Below, one piece after another: positions 60,210-64,000 of a stretch of DNA of 64,000 nucleotides (the first letter of the stretch is position 1; each line of letters begins with the position of its first letter). The notes beneath the pieces were generated by a model, which saw only the letters and a list, made by a program, of their open reading frames with translations, did not search any database and was not told where the DNA came from. Source of the DNA: Theocolax elegans. Lineage: Eukaryota > Arthropoda > Insecta > Hymenoptera > Cerocephalidae. Position numbers and translations under genes: made by a program. The stretch covers positions 48,402,032-48,466,031 of the forward strand of contig CM047431.1 of assembly GCA_026168455.1 (NCBI GenBank), written 5' to 3'.

Positions 60210-62548
60210 CCATAACGTCGAATTTTTCAATATTTTCAGTATCGTTCCCCGGCCTCGTTGATCAAATTCAAATGCATTTATATGTGTCAAAATACACAAA
60301 AGACCGGCCAAAACGTCAATTTTCAATATTTTTAATTTCGCTCCCCGGCCGGGTAGGTCAAATTCAAATGCATTTTTAAGCGGAACACATACATATAAAC
60401 GGCCAAAACGTCGATTTTTTCAATATTTTCAGTTTCGTTACCCGGCCTCGCTGATCAAGTTCAAATGCATTTATATGTGTGAAAATACACATAAAACCGG
60501 ACAAAACGTCAATTTTTCAATATTTTTAATTTCGCTCCCGGCCGGGTAGGTCAAATTCAAATGCATTTTTAAGCGGAAACACATACATATAAACGGCCAA
60601 AACGTCGATTTTTTCAATATTTTCAGTTTCGTTACCCGGCCTCGCTGATCAAGTTCAAATGCATTTATATGTGTGATAAAACACATAAAATCGGACAAAA
60701 CGTCATTTTTTCAATATTTTTAATTTCGCTCCCCGGCCGGGTAGATCAAATTCAAATGCATTTTTTAAGCGGAAACACATACATATAACGGGCGAAACGT
60801 CGATATTTTCAATATTTTCAGTTTCGTTCCCCGGCCTCGTTGATCAAGTTCAAATGCATTTATATGTGTGAAAATACACATAAAACCGGACAAAACGTCA
60901 ATTTTTCAATATTTTTAATTTCGCTCCCCGGCCGGGTAGGTCAAATTCAAATGCATTTTTAAGCGGAAACACATACATATAAACGGACGAAACATCGATA
61001 TTTTCAATATTTTCAGTTTCGTTCCCCAGCCGTGTCGATGAAATTCAAATGCATTATTATGCGTAAACACACACATATAAACGGCCAAAACGTCGATTTT
61101 TTCAATATTTTCAGTTTCGTTCCCCGGCCTCGCTGATGAAGTTCAAATGCATTTATATGTGTGAAAATACACATCAAACCAGCCAAAACGTCAATTTTTC
61201 AATATTTTTTATTTCGCTCCCCGGACGGGTAGATCAAATTCAAATGCATTTTTAAGCGGAAACACATACATATAAACGGGCGAAACGTCGATATTTTCAA
61301 TATTTTCAGTTTCGTTCCCCGGCCTCGTTGATCAAGTTCAAATGCATTTATATGTGTGAAAATACACATAAACCGGACAAAACGTCAATTTTTCAATATT
61401 TTTAATTTCGCTCCCCGGCCGGGTAGGTCAAATTCAAATGCATTTTTAAGCGGAAACACATACATATAAACGGACGAAACGTCGATATTTTCAATATTTT
61501 CAGTTTCGTTCCCCGGCCGTGTCGATGAAATTCAAATGCATTATTATGCGTAAACACACACATATAAACGGCCAAAACGTCGATTTTTTCAATATTTTCA
61601 GTTTCGTTCCCCGGCCTCGCTGATGAAGTTCAAATGCATTTATATGTGTGAAAATACACATCAAACCAGCCAAAACGTCAATTTTTCAATATTTTTTATT
61701 TCGCTCCCCGGACGGGTAGATCAATTTCAAATGCATTTTTAAGCGTAAACACACTCATATAAACGGACAAAACGTCGATTCTTTCAATATTTTCAGTTAC
61801 GTTCCCCAGCCTCGCTGATCAAGTTCTAATGCATTTTTAAGCGTAAAGACACACACATATACGGTAAAACATCGATTTATTCAATATTTTCAGTTTCGTT
61901 CCCCGGCCTCGTTGATCAAGTTCAAATGCATTTATATGTGTGAAATTACACATCAAACCGGCCAAAACGTCAATTTTTCAATATTTTTAATTTCGCTCCC
62001 CGGACGGGTAGATCAAGTTCAAATGCATTTTTAAGCATAAAAACACACACATATAAACGGCCATAATGTCGATTATTTCAATATTCTCAGTTTCGTTCTC
62101 CGGCCTCGTTGATCAAATTCAAATGCATTTATATGTGTGAAAATACACATCAAACCGGCCCAAACGTCAATTTTTCAATATTTTTAATTTCGCTCCCCGG
62201 CCGGGTAGATCAAATTCAAATGCATTTTTAGGCGGAAACACACACATATAAACGGACAAAACGTCGATTCTTTCAATATTTTCAGTTACGTTCCCCAGCC
62301 TCGCTGATCAAGTTCTAATGCATTTTTAAGCGTAAAGACACACACATATACGGTAAAAACATCGATTTATTCAATATTTTCAGTTTCGTTCCCCGGCCTC
62401 GTTGATCAAGTTCAAATGCATTTATATGTGTGAAATTACACATAAAACCGGCCAAAACGTCAATTTTTCAATATTTTTAATTTCGCTCCCCGGACGGGTA
62501 GATCAAGTTCAAATGCATTTTTAAGCGTAAACACACACATATAAACGG
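60210..62548 (+). repeat. 24-mer higher-order repeat, copy 3
   Basis: A 2339-bp unit with the same monomer order as 48521-50858 and apparently near-identical sequence. Differences seen by eye are single-base length changes, for example GCGGAACAC near 60383 and TATAACGGGCG near 60787. Confidence 0.9.
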
Positions 62549-64000
62549 CCATAACGTCGAATTTTTCAATATTTTCAGTATCGTTCCCCGGCCTCGTTGA
62601 TCAAATTCAAATGCATTTATATGTGTCAAAATACACAAAAGACCGGCCAAAACGTCAATTTTCAATATTTTTAATTTCGCTCCCTGGCCGGGTATATCAA
62701 GTTCAAATGCATTTTTAAGCGGAAACACATACATATAAACGGGCGAAACGTCGATATTTTCAATATTTTCAGTTTCGTTCCCCGGCCTCGTTGATCAAGT
62801 TCAAATGCATTTATATGTGTGAAAATACACATAAAACCGGACAAAACGTCAATTTTTCAATATTTTTAATTTCGCTCCCCGGCCGGGTAGGTCAAATTCA
62901 AATGCATTTTTAAGCGGAAACACATACATATAAACGGACGAAACGTCGATATTTTCAATATTTTCAGTTTCGTTCCCCGGCCGTGTCGATGAAATTCAAA
63001 TGCATTATTATGCGTAAACACACACATATAAACGGCCAAAACGTCGATTTTTTCAATATTTTCAGTTTCGTTCCCCGGCCTCGCTGATGAAGTTCAAATG
63101 CATTTATATGTGTGAAAATACACATCAAACCAGCCAAAATGTCAATTTTTCAATATTTTTAATTTCGCTCCCCGGACGGGTAGATCAAGTTCAAATGCAT
63201 TTTTAAGCGTAAACACACACATATAAACGGCCATAACGTCGATTGTTTCAATATTCTCAGATTCGTTCCCCGGCCTCGTTGATCAAGTTCAAATTCATTA
63301 ATGTGTGTGAAAATACACATCAAACCGGCCCAAACGTCAATTTTTCAATATTTTTAATTTCGCTCCCCGGCCGGGTAGATCAAATTCAAATGCATTTTTA
63401 AGCGGAAACACATACATATAAACGGACGAAACGTCGATATTTTCAATATTTTCAGTTTCGTTCCCCGGCCTCGTTGATCAAGTTCAAATGCATTTATATG
63501 TGTGAAAATACACATCAAACCGGCAAAAACGTCAATTTTTCAATATTTTTAATTTCGCTCCACGACCGGGTAGATCAAGTTCAAATGCATTATTATGCGT
63601 AAACACACACATATAGACGCCCAAAACGTTGATCAAATTCAAATGCATTTATATGTGTGAAAATACACATCAAACCGGCCCAAACGTCAATTTTTCAATA
63701 TTGTAAATTTCGCTCCCCGGCCGGGTAGATCAAATTCAAATGCATTTTTAAGCGGAAACACATACATATAAACGGACGAAACGTCGATTTTTTCAATATT
63801 TTCAGATTCATCCCCGGCCGTGTAGATGAAATTCAAATGCATTATTATGCGTAAATACACACATATAAACGGCCAAAACGTCGATTTTTTCAATATTTTC
63901 AGTTTCGTTCCCCGGCCTGGTTGATCAAATTCAAATGCATTTATATGTGTCAAAATACACAAAAGACCGGCCAAACCGTCAATTATTCAATATTTTTTAT
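62549..64000 (+). repeat. Satellite array, right end; copy of the 50859-55130 series
   Basis: It follows the same switch (CCCTGGCCGGGTATATC) as after 50859. From about 63200 it repeats 54340-55130, including the CCACGACCGGGTAG marker (54691 and 63561, 8870 bp apart) and the fused CAAAACGTTGATCAAATTC monomer. The array continues beyond the window. No gene is seen. Confidence 0.92.

Noticed and set aside
1..64000. CRISPR array or bacterial origin for the tandem repeats
   Set aside because: Units are fully repetitive with no constant-repeat/unique-spacer pattern, and the window contains a eukaryotic LTR retrotransposon.
1..64000. Telomeric repeats (TTAGG or TTAGGG arrays)
   Set aside because: No tandem run of these motifs was seen, so a telomere-proximal location is not supported.

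Overview
The window is eukaryotic repeat DNA and holds no host single-copy gene. About 51 kb is one head-to-tail satellite array with a monomer of about 97-98 bp. It is interrupted once, at 18354-31287, by a 12.9 kb, apparently complete Ty3/gypsy-type LTR retrotransposon. A tRNA-Lys(CTT)-type primer binding site, a 4-bp target duplication and an insect-like integrase motif (QANPVERSNRT) suggest an arthropod, possibly an insect. This is an inference and the species is not identified. The array would fit pericentromeric or other constitutive heterochromatin.

Layout. Positions 1-18353 are satellite, mostly alternating A (about 98 bp) and B (about 97 bp) monomers that form a dimer of about 195 bp. 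Positions 18354-20295 are the 5' LTR (1942 bp, TG...CA), rich in perfect inverted repeats. Positions 20296-21105 are the leader, with the primer binding site at 20299-20316 and a cluster of imperfect repeats, each carrying a splice-acceptor-like motif. Gag is at 21106-23505 (799 aa, zinc knuckles). Pol is at about 23484-27128, in the -1 frame, with protease, RT, RNase H, integrase and a GPY/F module. A third ORF at 27212-28792 (526 aa) lies where env would be, but it encodes a proline- and arginine-rich zinc-knuckle protein with no evident membrane segment. The 3' UTR and polypurine tract end at 29344, and the 3' LTR is at 29345-31287. The GCAT target duplication flanks the element, and removing the insert restores a normal satellite monomer. 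Positions 31292-64000 are satellite again. This block contains a clear higher-order repeat of 24 monomers (about 2.34 kb), large internal duplications and some indel-rich stretches.

How the element works. The full-length RNA would be primed by tRNA-Lys. Gag would be made from the 21106 AUG. Pol would be made as a Gag-Pol fusion through a textbook -1 frameshift signal: GGGAAAC at 23478-23484, a 6-nt spacer, then a 9-bp perfect stem. ORF3 is preceded by a good 3' splice site at 27202 and is probably expressed from a spliced RNA. The LTRs differ at only four substitutions and one poly-T length change, and all three ORFs are open, so the insertion is recent and may be competent.

The most unusual items are the zinc-knuckle ORF3 in the env position, whose cysteine spacing matches the Gag C-terminus; the compact frameshift signal; the hairpin-rich LTR; the recurrent GCCGGT motif across the element; and the 24-mer higher-order satellite.
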